A DNA stretch of 64,000 nucleotides from Candidatus Gaiellasilicea maunaloa. GTDB lineage: Bacteria > Actinomycetota > Thermoleophilia > Gaiellales > Gaiellaceae. Under the pieces are notes generated by a model that did no database searches, was not told the origin of the DNA, and worked only from the letters and a program-made list of their open reading frames with translations. Below are positions 33,570 to 42,574 of this stretch, piece by piece. How positions within the stretch are numbered: the first letter of the stretch is position 1; every line of letters starts with the position of its first letter. The stretch covers positions 19,703 through 83,702 of the forward strand of contig JANDLU010000005.1 in the NCBI GenBank assembly GCA_024330215.1, given 5' to 3'. Made by a program: the position numbers and the translations under genes.

Positions 33570-34737
33570 CCGCAGCGGGCGGGATCGAGCGGCCGATCAC
33601 ACCGGCGACCGCGATCAACGTGAGCACGTAGGGGAGCGCCTGGAAGAGCACCGCGGCCGACTCCGAGTACGCCGGCAACCGCTGCGCGAGCGCACTCGAG
33701 AAGCCGAAGAGGAGGGCGAAGGCGGCGGCCTGGAAGGGACGCCAGTTGCCGCAGATCACGACCGCGAGCGCGATGAAGCCGCGTCCTGCGGTCATGTTCT
33801 GGTTGAACGAGTTGACGAAGCCGATCGAGAGGTAGGCGCCGCCGAGCGCCGCGAGGGCGCCGGAGAGGACGACCGCGGCGTAGCGGGTTCGGTAGACCGA
33901 GATCCCCACGGTGTCGGCCGCGCGCGGATGCTCGCCGACAGCGCGCAGCCGCAAGCCGATCGGCGTCTTGAAGAGCACGAGCCACGAGAGCAGCACGGTC
34001 GCGAACGCAAGCCAGATCATCAGGTTGAGCTGGCCCAGGATCGGCCCGACGAAATACCAACCCTCGAGGAACGAGAGGTGGACGTCCGGGATCTCGGGAA
34101 CGTCGGGCGGCGTGCCCTCGCCGGCGTAGGTGTCGATGAAGAGGTAGCCGGTGACCCCGAGCGCGAGGAAGTTGATCGCGAAGCCGCCGACGATCTGGTC
34201 GGCGCGCAAGTGGATCGCGAAGAAGGCATGCACGAGCGCGAAGAGGGCGCCCGAGAGCGCGGCGGCCGCCAGCCCGAGCGGCCACGAGCTCAGCTTGTCG
34301 GCGGCGAAGATCCCGAAGAACGCGCCGGAGAGCATCATCCCCTCGAGCCCGATGTTCGTGACGCCGCTCCGCTCGGAGAAGATCCCGCCCATGGCGGCGA
34401 AGGCGAGCGGGGTCGCGTAGCGGAGCATCGCCGCGAAGAGCGCAGACCAGACGACGACCTGGTCGAGGTGGTCGACGCTCGAGCGCGTCGCCAGGTAGCC
34501 GAGCCCGATTCCGGCGACGCCGGCAACGACGGCGCCCCAGCCCAGGCGCTTCACGCCGCGAGAGATCGCGTAGCCGCCGAGCGCGAGAGCGGCGAGCCCG
34601 ATCAGGATCGACGGAATCGGGGTGCGGAGATGAAGCGGCGGGAGCGCCACCCAGAACGCGGCGAGGCCGGCGACGATCCCGCCGACTGCGACGGCGCGGG
34701 CGCCTCGCGGCAGGCGTGCGAGCAGACGCTCGATCAT
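33544..34737 (-). CDS. ABC transporter permease (BMP/nucleoside type, NupQ-like)
   Basis: Inner-membrane permease of 397 residues with about ten helices. The conserved permease segment ERSGVTNIGLEGMML (near residue 120) identifies the BPD_transp_2 family, used by ribose-type and BMP-type importers. It pairs with the permease at 34905-36188. Its ATG is 167 bases after that gene, across an AT-rich palindrome, so it may have its own control. Codes for the second half of the translocation channel. Confidence 0.9.
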   Translation of the reverse strand: MIERLLARLPRGARAVAVGGIVAGLAAFWVALPPLHLRTPIPSILIGLAALALGGYAISRGVKRLGWGAVVAGVAGIGLGYLATRSSVDHLDQVVVWSALFAAMLRYATPLAFAAMGGIFSERSGVTNIGLEGMMLSGAFFGIFAADKLSSWPLGLAAAALSGALFALVHAFFAIHLRADQIVGGFAINFLALGVTGYLFIDTYAGEGTPPDVPEIPDVHLSFLEGWYFVGPILGQLNLMIWLAFATVLLSWLVLFKTPIGLRLRAVGEHPRAADTVGISVYRTRYAAVVLSGALAALGGAYLSIGFVNSFNQNMTAGRGFIALAVVICGNWRPFQAAAFALLFGFSSALAQRLPAYSESAAVLFQALPYVLTLIAVAGVIGRSIPPAAVGRPYKKQ

Positions 34738-34811
34738 TCCTGGTGCTCCCCGCCGCGAATACGGTCGTGATTCGCCGGCGAGAACCGAGCAGGCCTAGGA
34801 CGCAGGGAGGG

Positions 34812-34831
34812 CCAATATTCGAGAATATTGG
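34812..34831. promoter_or_regulatory. AT-rich perfect palindrome between the two permease genes
   Basis: CCAATATTC (34812-34820), GA, GAATATTGG (34823-34831) forms a perfect 9-base-pair inverted repeat in an otherwise GC-rich gap. It looks like an operator for a dimeric regulator; no T-run follows in either direction, so a terminator is less likely. Confidence 0.5.
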
Positions 34832-34904
34832 GCCGACTGAGGACGACGGCATGCGAAGCGTTCGCAGCCTCGCGAAACGTGACTGTATTTGCGGCGGTGA
34901 GCAC

Positions 34905-36188
34905 CTACGTCCTTGCCTGTCGCTGGCGCGCCCGTCTGCGGATTCCGAAGAGGTAGAGGATCAGCACGTCTGCGCCGACGAAGAGGACGACGAGGCCCTG
35001 GATCAGCAGGGTCAGGTTGGACGCGAGTTCCGGCCGGAAGATCTCCGGGTCGAGATTGCGGGTCGAGGTGCCGACGAGGAGCGCGGCGAAAAGAAGTCCG
35101 GAGAGAGCGACGCCGATCGCGGTGTTCCGCCCGAGGAGCGCGACCGCGATCCCGACGAAGCCGATCGAGGAGATGAAGATGTCGTTCGTGTTCAGCCTGA
35201 ACTGCCAGCCGAGGATGTCGAGCGTGCCGGCGAGCCCGGCGAAGGTGCCGGAGATTGCCATCGCGAGCACGTAGTTCCGCGCGACGGAGATGCCGCCGTA
35301 GCGTGCCGCCTCAGGGTTGAAGCCGACCGCCCGAACCTCGTAGCCGAGCGTCGTCCGGTTCAGCGTGATCCAGTAGACGACGAGCGCCGCGAGCGCGACG
35401 AAGAAGCCGACATGGAGCCCCTGGAGGAGCGGATCGCCCCAGAACACGTTCAGCTTCGACTCCTCGAGGACGTCGTTCGAGACGGGCACCGACTCGCCGC
35501 CGACGTTGTCGTTCTGGAGCGGCCCGCCAAGCCCGAAGAGGAAGACGCCGACCCAGAGCGCGACGTAGTTGAGCATGATCGTGGAGATCACCTCGTGGGC
35601 CCCGACCGTCGCCTTCAGGAAGCCCGCGATCCCGGCGAAGACTGCTCCGGAGAGCGCGCCGGCGACGATCGCGACGAGGATGTGCAGGAGCCCGGGCAGG
35701 CCCGGCAGCTCCGAGCCGATCCAAACGGCCACGATCGCGCCGACGAGATACTGGCCCTGACCGCCGATGTTGAACATCCCGCAGCGGAACGCGAACGCGA
35801 CCGCGAGCCCGGTCAGGACGAGCGACACGTAGACGATCAGCGTCTGCTGCAGGTTCAGCGCGGCGAACGAGTTGAAGGACGTGTCCCAGGGGAACCAGAC
35901 GCGCGACTCCGTCCAGGGGATCCCGATCTCGTACGAGCCCACCTCGAGGAACCAGTTGAGCCCCGAGCCCTCGAAGATCGCCTTGTAGGTCGTGAGCGGG
36001 TTCTTCCCCGTCGTCGCGAGGACGACGAGGCCGCCGATGAAGAAGGCGAGGAGTGTCGTCAGCAGTGGCACCGCGATTCCGCCCGCCTTGTGCCAGACCG
36101 CGACCCGAGCGGCCACGCTCGGCGCGTAGTCCCCGCCCTGGCGCGGATTCTCGACCTTGCCCCCACCCTCCGGGGGCGTCTCGGTCAT
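34905..36188 (-). CDS. ABC transporter permease (BMP/nucleoside type, NupP-like)
   Basis: Permease of 427 residues with an N-terminal soluble stretch of about 30 residues and roughly ten hydrophobic helices. The motif [14 protein letters not shown] near residue 135 is characteristic of the YufP/NupP branch. ATG 36188 overlaps the stop of the ATPase gene by four bases. Together with the ATPase, the second permease and BMP lipoproteins it forms a nucleoside-type importer. Confidence 0.92.
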   Translation of the reverse strand: MTETPPEGGGKVENPRQGGDYAPSVAARVAVWHKAGGIAVPLLTTLLAFFIGGLVVLATTGKNPLTTYKAIFEGSGLNWFLEVGSYEIGIPWTESRVWFPWDTSFNSFAALNLQQTLIVYVSLVLTGLAVAFAFRCGMFNIGGQGQYLVGAIVAVWIGSELPGLPGLLHILVAIVAGALSGAVFAGIAGFLKATVGAHEVISTIMLNYVALWVGVFLFGLGGPLQNDNVGGESVPVSNDVLEESKLNVFWGDPLLQGLHVGFFVALAALVVYWITLNRTTLGYEVRAVGFNPEAARYGGISVARNYVLAMAISGTFAGLAGTLDILGWQFRLNTNDIFISSIGFVGIAVALLGRNTAIGVALSGLLFAALLVGTSTRNLDPEIFRPELASNLTLLIQGLVVLFVGADVLILYLFGIRRRARQRQART

Positions 36189-37711
36189 GCGACCTCTTTC
36201 CGGCCGCCGCCGGTCATCGCGACTCCGAGCTCCTCCTCCGAGACGCCCGGTGCGAACTCGCCCACGATCTGCCCCTCGTAGATGACGAGGATCCGGTCGG
36301 AGAGCGAGAGGATCTCGTCCAGCTCGAGCGAGACGAGCAGGATCGCGCGGCCCTCGTCGCGCTCCTCGACGAGGCGGCGATGGACGAACTCGATCGCCCC
36401 GACGTCGAGACCGCGCGTGGGCTGCGCCGCGATCAGCACCTTCGGATTGCGGTCGATCTCGCGGGCGAGCACCACCTTCTGCTGGTTGCCGCCGGAGAGA
36501 CCGCCCGCGTGCGTCTGCGGGCCGCCGCCGCGCACGTCGAACTGCTCGAGCAGTCCCTGCGCCCGCGCGACGAGGCGCTTCGGGAAGAGCCAGCCGAGCC
36601 TCGAGGCCGGCTGCGAGTCGTAGTCGTGAAGCGCGAGGTTCTCGGCCAGCGAGAAGTCGAGCACGAGCCCGCGGCGCTGGCGATCCTCTGGGATGTGCCC
36701 GAGCCCGGCGTCGAGGCAGTCCTTCGCGCTCTCGTTCGTGACGTCCTCGCCCGCGACGAGGACGCGCCCGGAGTCCGAGCCCATGAGTCCGGCGATCGCG
36801 TCGATCAGCTCGGTCTGGCCGTTTCCGTCGACACCGGCGATCCCGACGATCTCGCCGCCGTGAACCTGGACCGAGAGCCCGCGCACCTTCTCGATCCCCC
36901 GGTCGTCGGTCACGTGCAGATCCTCGATCTGGAGCAGTGGCTCGGTCGGCGTCGACGCGCCCTTCTCGACCCGCAGGAGCACCTCGCGGCCGACCATCAG
37001 CCGCGCGAGGCTCTCCTCGGTCGCGCCCGCGGCCGGCAGGGTCTCGATCTTCTTGCCGCGGCGCAGCACGGTGATCCGGTCGGCGATCTCCGTCACCTCG
37101 TTCAGCTTGTGGCTGATGAAGATGATCGACATCCCCTCGCGCGTGAGGGTGCCGAGGATCTCGAAGAGCTCCTGTGCCTCCTGCGGGGTCAGGACGGCGG
37201 TCGGCTCGTCCAGGATCAGGATGTCCGCGTTCCGGTAGAGCGCCTTCAGGATCTCGACGCGCTGCTGCTGGCCGACGGTGATGTCCTCGACGCGCGCGTT
37301 CGGGTCGATCCTGAACTTGAACGTGTCGGAGAGGTCGCGCACCCGCTGCGCGGCGACGTCGTAGTCGAGCAGTACCTTCTCGCGGGTGGGCTCGTTCGCC
37401 AAGACGATGTTCTCGGCCACCGTCATCACCGGGATCAGCATGAAGTGCTGGTGCACCATCCCGATCCCGGCGTCGATTGCGTCGCGGGGCGAGCTCATCC
37501 GCGTCGGCTCGCCCTTGATTCTGATCTCCCCCTCTTCAGGCGTGTAGAGCCCGTAGAGGACGTTCATCAGCGTCGACTTGCCCGCCCCGTTCTCGCCGAG
37601 GAGGGCGTGCACCTCGCCGGGGCGGAGGTCGAAGGAGACGTCGTCGTTGGCGACGATCCCGGGGAAGCGCTTCGTGATTCCCCGGAGCTCGAGAACGGGC
37701 CGCTCGTCCAC
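36185..37711 (-). CDS. ABC transporter ATPase with two nucleotide-binding domains (NupO/YufO-like)
   Basis: Tandem ATPase of 508 residues, as used by sugar and nucleoside importers. The first domain has GENGAGKST (near 38), a signature region [10 protein letters not shown] and ILDEPTAVL. The second domain has a variant Walker [10 protein letters not shown], with the usual GKST replaced, and [14 protein letters not shown] with [10 protein letters not shown]. The loss of the canonical Walker A lysine in the second domain is usual for this subfamily. GTG 37711 follows the binding-protein gene by 46 bases with a small hairpin (37734-37748). Confidence 0.93.
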   Translation of the reverse strand: MDERPVLELRGITKRFPGIVANDDVSFDLRPGEVHALLGENGAGKSTLMNVLYGLYTPEEGEIRIKGEPTRMSSPRDAIDAGIGMVHQHFMLIPVMTVAENIVLANEPTREKVLLDYDVAAQRVRDLSDTFKFRIDPNARVEDITVGQQQRVEILKALYRNADILILDEPTAVLTPQEAQELFEILGTLTREGMSIIFISHKLNEVTEIADRITVLRRGKKIETLPAAGATEESLARLMVGREVLLRVEKGASTPTEPLLQIEDLHVTDDRGIEKVRGLSVQVHGGEIVGIAGVDGNGQTELIDAIAGLMGSDSGRVLVAGEDVTNESAKDCLDAGLGHIPEDRQRRGLVLDFSLAENLALHDYDSQPASRLGWLFPKRLVARAQGLLEQFDVRGGGPQTHAGGLSGGNQQKVVLAREIDRNPKVLIAAQPTRGLDVGAIEFVHRRLVEERDEGRAILLVSLELDEILSLSDRILVIYEGQIVGEFAPGVSEEELGVAMTGGGRKEVA

Positions 37712-37757
37712 CGGGAGATTCTATGACGCTGGACCGGATGCTCCGGTGCGGAACGCG

Positions 37758-38840
37758 CTATCCGCCGCCCACCGTCTCGGGGATGTCGACGATCTCGCCG
37801 GCCGCGATCTGCTCCTGGACCTGCTTCACCTTCGCGACGACGTCCGGGGGCACGCTCGCTGCGATCTCGCCGAGGCCGACCCCGCCGGAGGCGACGTCGA
37901 AGACGGAGTCCTCCCCACCCGCGAAGCTGCCGTCCTGGACGGCCTGAACCGTCTGGAAGACGGCGACGTCGACCTTTTTCAGCGCGCTCGTGACGACGTG
38001 CTCGCCGAGGTAGCCCTGGTCGGCGTCGACCCCGATCCCGCTCGCGTTCTGCTCTTTGGCGGCGTTCAGCGCCCCGAGGCCGCACTGGCCGGCGACCTGG
38101 AAGACGACCGAGGAACCGCGGGCGATCTGGTTGAGCGCGATCTCCTTGCACTTGGCCTGGTCGACGAAGTCCTGCGAGTAGCCGTTCAGCGTCTGCACGC
38201 GCGGGTTCGCCGCCTTCGCGCCGGCCTGGTAGCCCGCGATGTAGCGGTCGACGGGCGGGATCTTCTGGCCGCCGACCGAGCTGATCGTCTGGTTCGCCCC
38301 GGCCGAATCGGCGACGACGAGCCCGGAGAGGTAGCCGACGAGGTAGCCCGCCTCCTGCTCCTTGAAGAGGAGCCCGCGCACGTTCGCCGGCTTCGACTCC
38401 ATCGCAGCCTGCGAGAAGTCGATGATCGCGAAGTTCGTGTCGGGGAACTGCTCGGCGACCGTCTCGACCGACTCGGCCATCAGGAAGCCGACGCCGACGA
38501 TCAGGTCGTAGTCCTGCTGCGCGAGCGTCGACAGGTTCGGGACGTAGTCGGAGTTCGCGCGGGAGACGAGCACGCGGCCTTCGGCGCCGAGCTGCTCCTG
38601 CGCGCGGTCGAGCCCCTGGTTCGCGAGGAAGTTGAAGGAGCGGTCGTCGAGACCGCCGATGTCGGTGACGAGACCGACCTTGATCGCCGGACCGGCCGAT
38701 GCTCCCGTGTCGGTACCCGTCTCGGTGGCTTCGGTCGTCGCCGGAGTCGTATCCCTGGCGGCGTTCTCGTCATCGCTGCCGCAGCCTGCGAGCAGCACAA
38801 CTCCCATGACGAGCGCGGCGAGAACCGAGCGAAAGCGCAT
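37758..38840 (-). CDS. BMP-family substrate-binding lipoprotein
   Basis: Basic-membrane-protein family binding protein of 360 residues. A lipobox LLAGC near residue 19 shows it is lipid-anchored outside the cell. The mature part has DIGGLDDRSFN, VGFLMAESV and VDADQGYLGEHV, typical of purine nucleoside binding proteins. It is about half identical to its upstream paralogue, and a hairpin lies between them. It serves the ABC importer encoded just downstream. Confidence 0.92.
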   Translation of the reverse strand: MRFRSVLAALVMGVVLLAGCGSDDENAARDTTPATTEATETGTDTGASAGPAIKVGLVTDIGGLDDRSFNFLANQGLDRAQEQLGAEGRVLVSRANSDYVPNLSTLAQQDYDLIVGVGFLMAESVETVAEQFPDTNFAIIDFSQAAMESKPANVRGLLFKEQEAGYLVGYLSGLVVADSAGANQTISSVGGQKIPPVDRYIAGYQAGAKAANPRVQTLNGYSQDFVDQAKCKEIALNQIARGSSVVFQVAGQCGLGALNAAKEQNASGIGVDADQGYLGEHVVTSALKKVDVAVFQTVQAVQDGSFAGGEDSVFDVASGGVGLGEIAASVPPDVVAKVKQVQEQIAAGEIVDIPETVGGG

Positions 38841-38855
38841 CTACTCCAAACCTAC

Positions 38856-38889
38856 CGGGAGGGGCGGGTTCGGAAACCCACCCCTCCCG
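38856..38889 (-). terminator. Strong hairpin between the two BMP genes
   Basis: Arms CGGGAGGGGCGGGTT (38856-38870) and AACCCACCCCTCCCG (38875-38889) pair at 14 of 15 positions around CGGA. No T-run follows on the minus strand. It may stabilise the 3' end of the first message or reduce read-through, so that the first binding protein is made in excess over the transporter. Confidence 0.55.
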
Positions 38890-38911
38890 AGGCCCAACAG
38901 TTGCCTAACGA

Positions 38912-39997
38912 CTAGCCGGTCGTCGCCGGGGGGGACTGCGCCCGCACGACGATCGTGCCGGCGGCGATCTGCTTCCGGATCGACTCGACCGCCGCCTTCA
39001 GAGCCGGCGAGATCCGGTTCGAGATCCTGCCGTAGCCGACGGCGCCGCTCTTGACGCCGAAGACGACGTCGCGGTTCGTGCCGAAGTTGGCACCGGACGC
39101 CTTGGCGGCGCCGACCGTGCCGAGCACGGCGACGTCGACCTTCTTCGTCGCGCTCGTCATCACGTGCTGGCCGAGGTAGCCCTGATCGGCGTCGACGCCG
39201 ATCCCGAACACATTCCGCTCCTTCGCGGCCGAGAGCACGCCGAGGCCGCACTGACCGGCGACCTGGAAGACGACGCCCGCGCCGTTCGCGATCATGTTCA
39301 GCGCCTGCTCCTTGCACTTCGCCTGATCGACGAAGTCCTGCGAGTAGGCGTGTACGACCTTGACCTTCGGGTTGGCCTTCCGCGCGCCTGCGTAGTAGCC
39401 GGCGATGAACCGGTCGACCGGCGGAATCTTGAGCCCACCGACGGCGCCGAGCATGAGGTTGCCGCCGAAGGGCCTCGCCGTGATCTGCCTCGCGGCGAGG
39501 TAGCCGACGAGGTAGCCGGCCTCCTGCTCCTTGAAGAGCAGGCCGCGGATGTTCCTCGGGTTCCCCTTCTGCTTGACCCCCGAGTTGTCGACGATCGCGA
39601 ACTTCGTCGCCGGGAACGCCTTGGCGACCGTCGCGACGGAGTCGGCCATCAGGAAGCCGACGCCGATCACGAGATTGGCCCGGTATTGCCGGATCGCAGC
39701 GGTCAGGTTCGGGATGTAATCCCGCTCCGACCTCGAGATGTAGACGCGGCCCTGAACGCCGAAGCGCTTCTTCGCGTCGTTCAGACCCTTGTTCGCGAGG
39801 AAGTTGAACGAGCGGTCGTCGAGACCGCCGATGTCGGTCACGAGCGCTACCTTGAACGGAGCCTGGGCCGGTGCGGACGACGCCGCAGGCGATGTAGCCG
39901 AAGCGGCCGGCCGGGCAGAGCTGGTGCCGGTGACGACGAGCATCACGACGGCGATCAGCGCTGCCGAGACGAGCAGCAAGAACGAGCGTGCCTTCAC
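38912..39997 (-). CDS. BMP-family substrate-binding protein, secreted paralogue without lipobox
   Basis: Protein of 361 residues, closely related along its whole length to the next gene. It has a typical signal helix (residues 5-24), but the following TGTSSA has no cysteine, so it is not a lipoprotein and would be free or cleaved after export. An Ala/Ser/Pro linker then leads to DIGGLDDRSFN. GTG 39997 has AGGAGGG just upstream, one of the better ribosome-binding sites in the window. It is the first gene of the transporter operon. Confidence 0.9.
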   Translation of the reverse strand: MKARSFLLLVSAALIAVVMLVVTGTSSARPAASATSPAASSAPAQAPFKVALVTDIGGLDDRSFNFLANKGLNDAKKRFGVQGRVYISRSERDYIPNLTAAIRQYRANLVIGVGFLMADSVATVAKAFPATKFAIVDNSGVKQKGNPRNIRGLLFKEQEAGYLVGYLAARQITARPFGGNLMLGAVGGLKIPPVDRFIAGYYAGARKANPKVKVVHAYSQDFVDQAKCKEQALNMIANGAGVVFQVAGQCGLGVLSAAKERNVFGIGVDADQGYLGQHVMTSATKKVDVAVLGTVGAAKASGANFGTNRDVVFGVKSGAVGYGRISNRISPALKAAVESIRKQIAAGTIVVRAQSPPATTG

Positions 39998-40101
39998 ATA
40001 CCCTCCTTAGAGATCACAACCACCGCGAGACTTGGACGCCTGATTACACCGCAAGTTGGCGCAGAAAGAAAGACCTTACGTTTGCCGGCCGCTCCGCGGG
40101 G

Positions 40102-42324
40102 TCACGAGGCGGTGACGAAACGCTCGAGCTCGGTTTCGTCCACGAGCACGCGCCTCGGCTTCGAGCCCTCGTAGCCGGAGATGATCCCCCGCCGCTCCAG
40201 CATGTCGACGAGCCGGCCGGCGCGCGTGTAACCGACGCGGAGGCGGCGCTGGAGCAGCGAGACGGAGGCGGTCTGGGTCTGGACGACGATCTCGATCGCC
40301 TTCTCGAGCAGCGGATCCTCGTCGGGGTCGAAGTCGCCGTCGTGCGCGTCGAGGTCGTCGTCGGCGAGCGGCTCGGGCGCCTCGAGCAGGGAGGCGTCGA
40401 GCTCCTGATCGCGCTGATGGCGGCACTGCTCGACGACGAGCGCGACCTCGTCCTCGCTCACGTAGGCTCCCTGAACGCGCTGGACGCGCGACGTGCCGAG
40501 CGGCTTGAAGAGCATGTCGCCCTGCCCGAGCAGGCTCTCGGCCCCCGCGCCGTCGAGGATCACGCGCGAGTCGGTCATGCTCGAGACGGCGAAGGCGATC
40601 CGGCTGGGGACGTTCGCCTTGATCATCCCCGTGATCACATCGACGGAGGGGCGCTGGGTCGCGAGCACGAGGTGGATCCCGACCGCCCGCGACTTCTGCG
40701 CCAGCCGGATGATCGCGTCCTCGACCATCTGGGGACTCGTCATCATCAGGTCGGCGAGCTCGTCGATCACGACGAGGAGGTAGGGCAGCGGGTCCTCGCC
40801 GCGCGCGCGGGCGGCGCGGTTCGCCTCCGGCAGGTTTCGCGCGCGGACGATCGAGAGGCGCTCGTAGCGGCGCTCCATCTCCGCGACGACGTTCGTCAGG
40901 ACGGCACTCGCCTCCTTCGGGTTCGAGACGACGGGCGTCAGCAGGTGCGGAATCGACTCGTAGTAGTTCAGCTCGATCCGCTTCGGGTCGATCAGGATCA
41001 TCCGCACCTCGTCCGGGGTCGAGCGGAGCAGGATCGAGGTCAGGATCGTGTTGATGCAGCCCGACTTGCCGGAGCCGGTCGTGCCGGCGATCAGGATGTG
41101 CGGCATCCGGGCGAGGTCGGCCCAGACGGCGTTCCCGGAGATGTCCTTCCCGAGCCAGACGGCGAGCGGGCTCGCGCTGCCGGGCAGATCGTCGTAGACG
41201 TCGCCGAGCGTGACGATCCGCGGCGAGAGGTTCGGCACCTCGACCCCGACCGCCTGCTTCCCCGGGATCGGCGCGAGGATCCGGATCTCGGTCGTCGCGA
41301 GCGCGTAGCTGAGGTCGTCCTTCAGCCCGGCGACCTTCGAGACCTTCGTGCCGGGCGCGAGCTGCAGCTCGTAGCGCGTGACCCGCGGCCCCGCAATCTG
41401 GCCGACGATCGTCGCCTCGACGCCGAAGTTGGCGAGCGCGTTGACGAGCACCTCGGCGGTGCGCGCGTTCGACTTGGTGGTGTCCCCCGCAACGGCGGGC
41501 GAGAGCTTCAGCACCTTCCGATCCGGGAGGACGTACTCGACGACGGGGCGGTCGACGTCGAAGGTAGGCGGCTGCCAGCTCTCCGCCGTCGCCTCCTCGT
41601 CCGGAACGAGCGGCGGTGGCTCTCCTTCCTCCGCGATCACGTCGGGGTAGTCGTGGACGACGTCGACTGGCGGCTCTTGCACGAGGGCAGGCGGCGGCGC
41701 GACCGCTTCTCGGCTCTGCGCTACGAGCCTCTCCCGCTCGATCCGGCTTCGCGCCGCGGTGCCCGCCCGGCGGAGCTGGCGCCCGGAGTGGCGCAGGAGC
41801 GCGCCGGCGGAGGCTCCGGTCAGGAGCAGCGCACCGGCGAGGAGCGCGGTCAGGCCGACGAGGAACGAGCCCGTGCCGCCGAGGAGAGCGGCGAGCGCGC
41901 CACCGAACGCGTCGCCGACGAAGCCGCCGTTCCGCGAGCCGAGCGTCGTCATCAGCCCGACGAGCGTCACTCCCAGGCCGACGCGAAAGGGCCTGACGTC
42001 GATGAGGGCGCTGCGGAAGAGCATCAAGCCGCCGACGCCGGCGAGCAGGATCGGCGTCGCGTAGGCCGCGGTTCCCAGCAGATCGCGCAGACTTCTCTCC
42101 ACCTTCTCGCCGACGATCCCGCCTTCCCAGCCGAGGTAGAGCAGCGACGCGAGGAAGAGGCCGAGCGCGACGAGGGCAAGCCCGACGAACTCTGGGTGTT
42201 GGTGCGACGCGTGGTGATGAGCGGCGAGCCCGCCCGTCTTCGCGCGCTTGCGCTTCGCCGTTCGCTTCCTCACCCGCGAGGGCGTCCGGGGTCGCAGCGG
42301 GCGCTTCTTCTTCCTGGCGGTCAT
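40102..42324 (-). CDS. ftsK: DNA translocase FtsK/SpoIIIE
   Basis: Septum-located DNA pump that clears chromosomes at division. From ATG 42324 it has 740 residues: a basic N-terminal segment, four membrane helices (about 45-180), a linker, the alpha/beta motor domain with GTTGSGKS (Walker A), LLVVIDELADLM (Walker B) and a C-terminal gamma winged helix (VSLLQRRLRVGYTRAGRL) that reads polar DNA signals. An upstream in-frame start would add 30 residues encoded by the palindromic repeat and is rejected. Lies in the conserved rnj-ftsK neighbourhood. Confidence 0.96.
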   Translation of the reverse strand: MTARKKKRPLRPRTPSRVRKRTAKRKRAKTGGLAAHHHASHQHPEFVGLALVALGLFLASLLYLGWEGGIVGEKVERSLRDLLGTAAYATPILLAGVGGLMLFRSALIDVRPFRVGLGVTLVGLMTTLGSRNGGFVGDAFGGALAALLGGTGSFLVGLTALLAGALLLTGASAGALLRHSGRQLRRAGTAARSRIERERLVAQSREAVAPPPALVQEPPVDVVHDYPDVIAEEGEPPPLVPDEEATAESWQPPTFDVDRPVVEYVLPDRKVLKLSPAVAGDTTKSNARTAEVLVNALANFGVEATIVGQIAGPRVTRYELQLAPGTKVSKVAGLKDDLSYALATTEIRILAPIPGKQAVGVEVPNLSPRIVTLGDVYDDLPGSASPLAVWLGKDISGNAVWADLARMPHILIAGTTGSGKSGCINTILTSILLRSTPDEVRMILIDPKRIELNYYESIPHLLTPVVSNPKEASAVLTNVVAEMERRYERLSIVRARNLPEANRAARARGEDPLPYLLVVIDELADLMMTSPQMVEDAIIRLAQKSRAVGIHLVLATQRPSVDVITGMIKANVPSRIAFAVSSMTDSRVILDGAGAESLLGQGDMLFKPLGTSRVQRVQGAYVSEDEVALVVEQCRHQRDQELDASLLEAPEPLADDDLDAHDGDFDPDEDPLLEKAIEIVVQTQTASVSLLQRRLRVGYTRAGRLVDMLERRGIISGYEGSKPRRVLVDETELERFVTAS

Positions 42325-42380
42325 GGGAGGCCGTTCTTCGACGCTCTCGCGCAGACCCCTCTCACCCCCACCGCCCGGCC

Positions 42381-42540
42381 GGGACGTGTCCGCAGCGGAC
42401 AAGTCCGGGGTCAAAGCCCGGACACGTCCTACGGCGACGTGTCGGGAGCGGACACGTCCAGGGGCTGGCCCCGGACACGTCCGGCAAAGACTTGGCGCAA
42501 GCGGACACGTCCAGGGGCTGGCCCTGGACAGGTGTCCGCA
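42381..42540. repeat. Cluster of related palindromes built from GCGGACACGTCC
   Basis: Three hairpins of similar sequence lie between the divergent ftsK and MFS genes: 42395-42429 (11 of 13 pairs), 42448-42484 (imperfect) and 42501-42539 (GCGGACAC arms with a 2-base bulge). The last two share the 20 bases from GCGGACACGTCC through AGGGGCTG. The same GGACGTGTCC core occurs again at 42381-42392. The arrangement looks like repeated local copying of one palindrome. Confidence 0.85.
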
Positions 42541-42574
42541 ACGAGATCGGCCGGCGAGTCGTCACAGTGGGCCG

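Noticed and set aside
34716..36281. 521-codon + strand frame opposite the permease genes
   Set aside because: Charged, repetitive product without domains; the opposite strand encodes a clear ABC permease.
37053..37238. Small + strand frame inside the ABC ATPase gene
   Set aside because: Antisense shadow with no start signal.
42325..42414. 30-residue N-terminal extension of FtsK
   Set aside because: Encoded by the palindromic repeat, with no homology; ATG 42324 gives the standard basic start.
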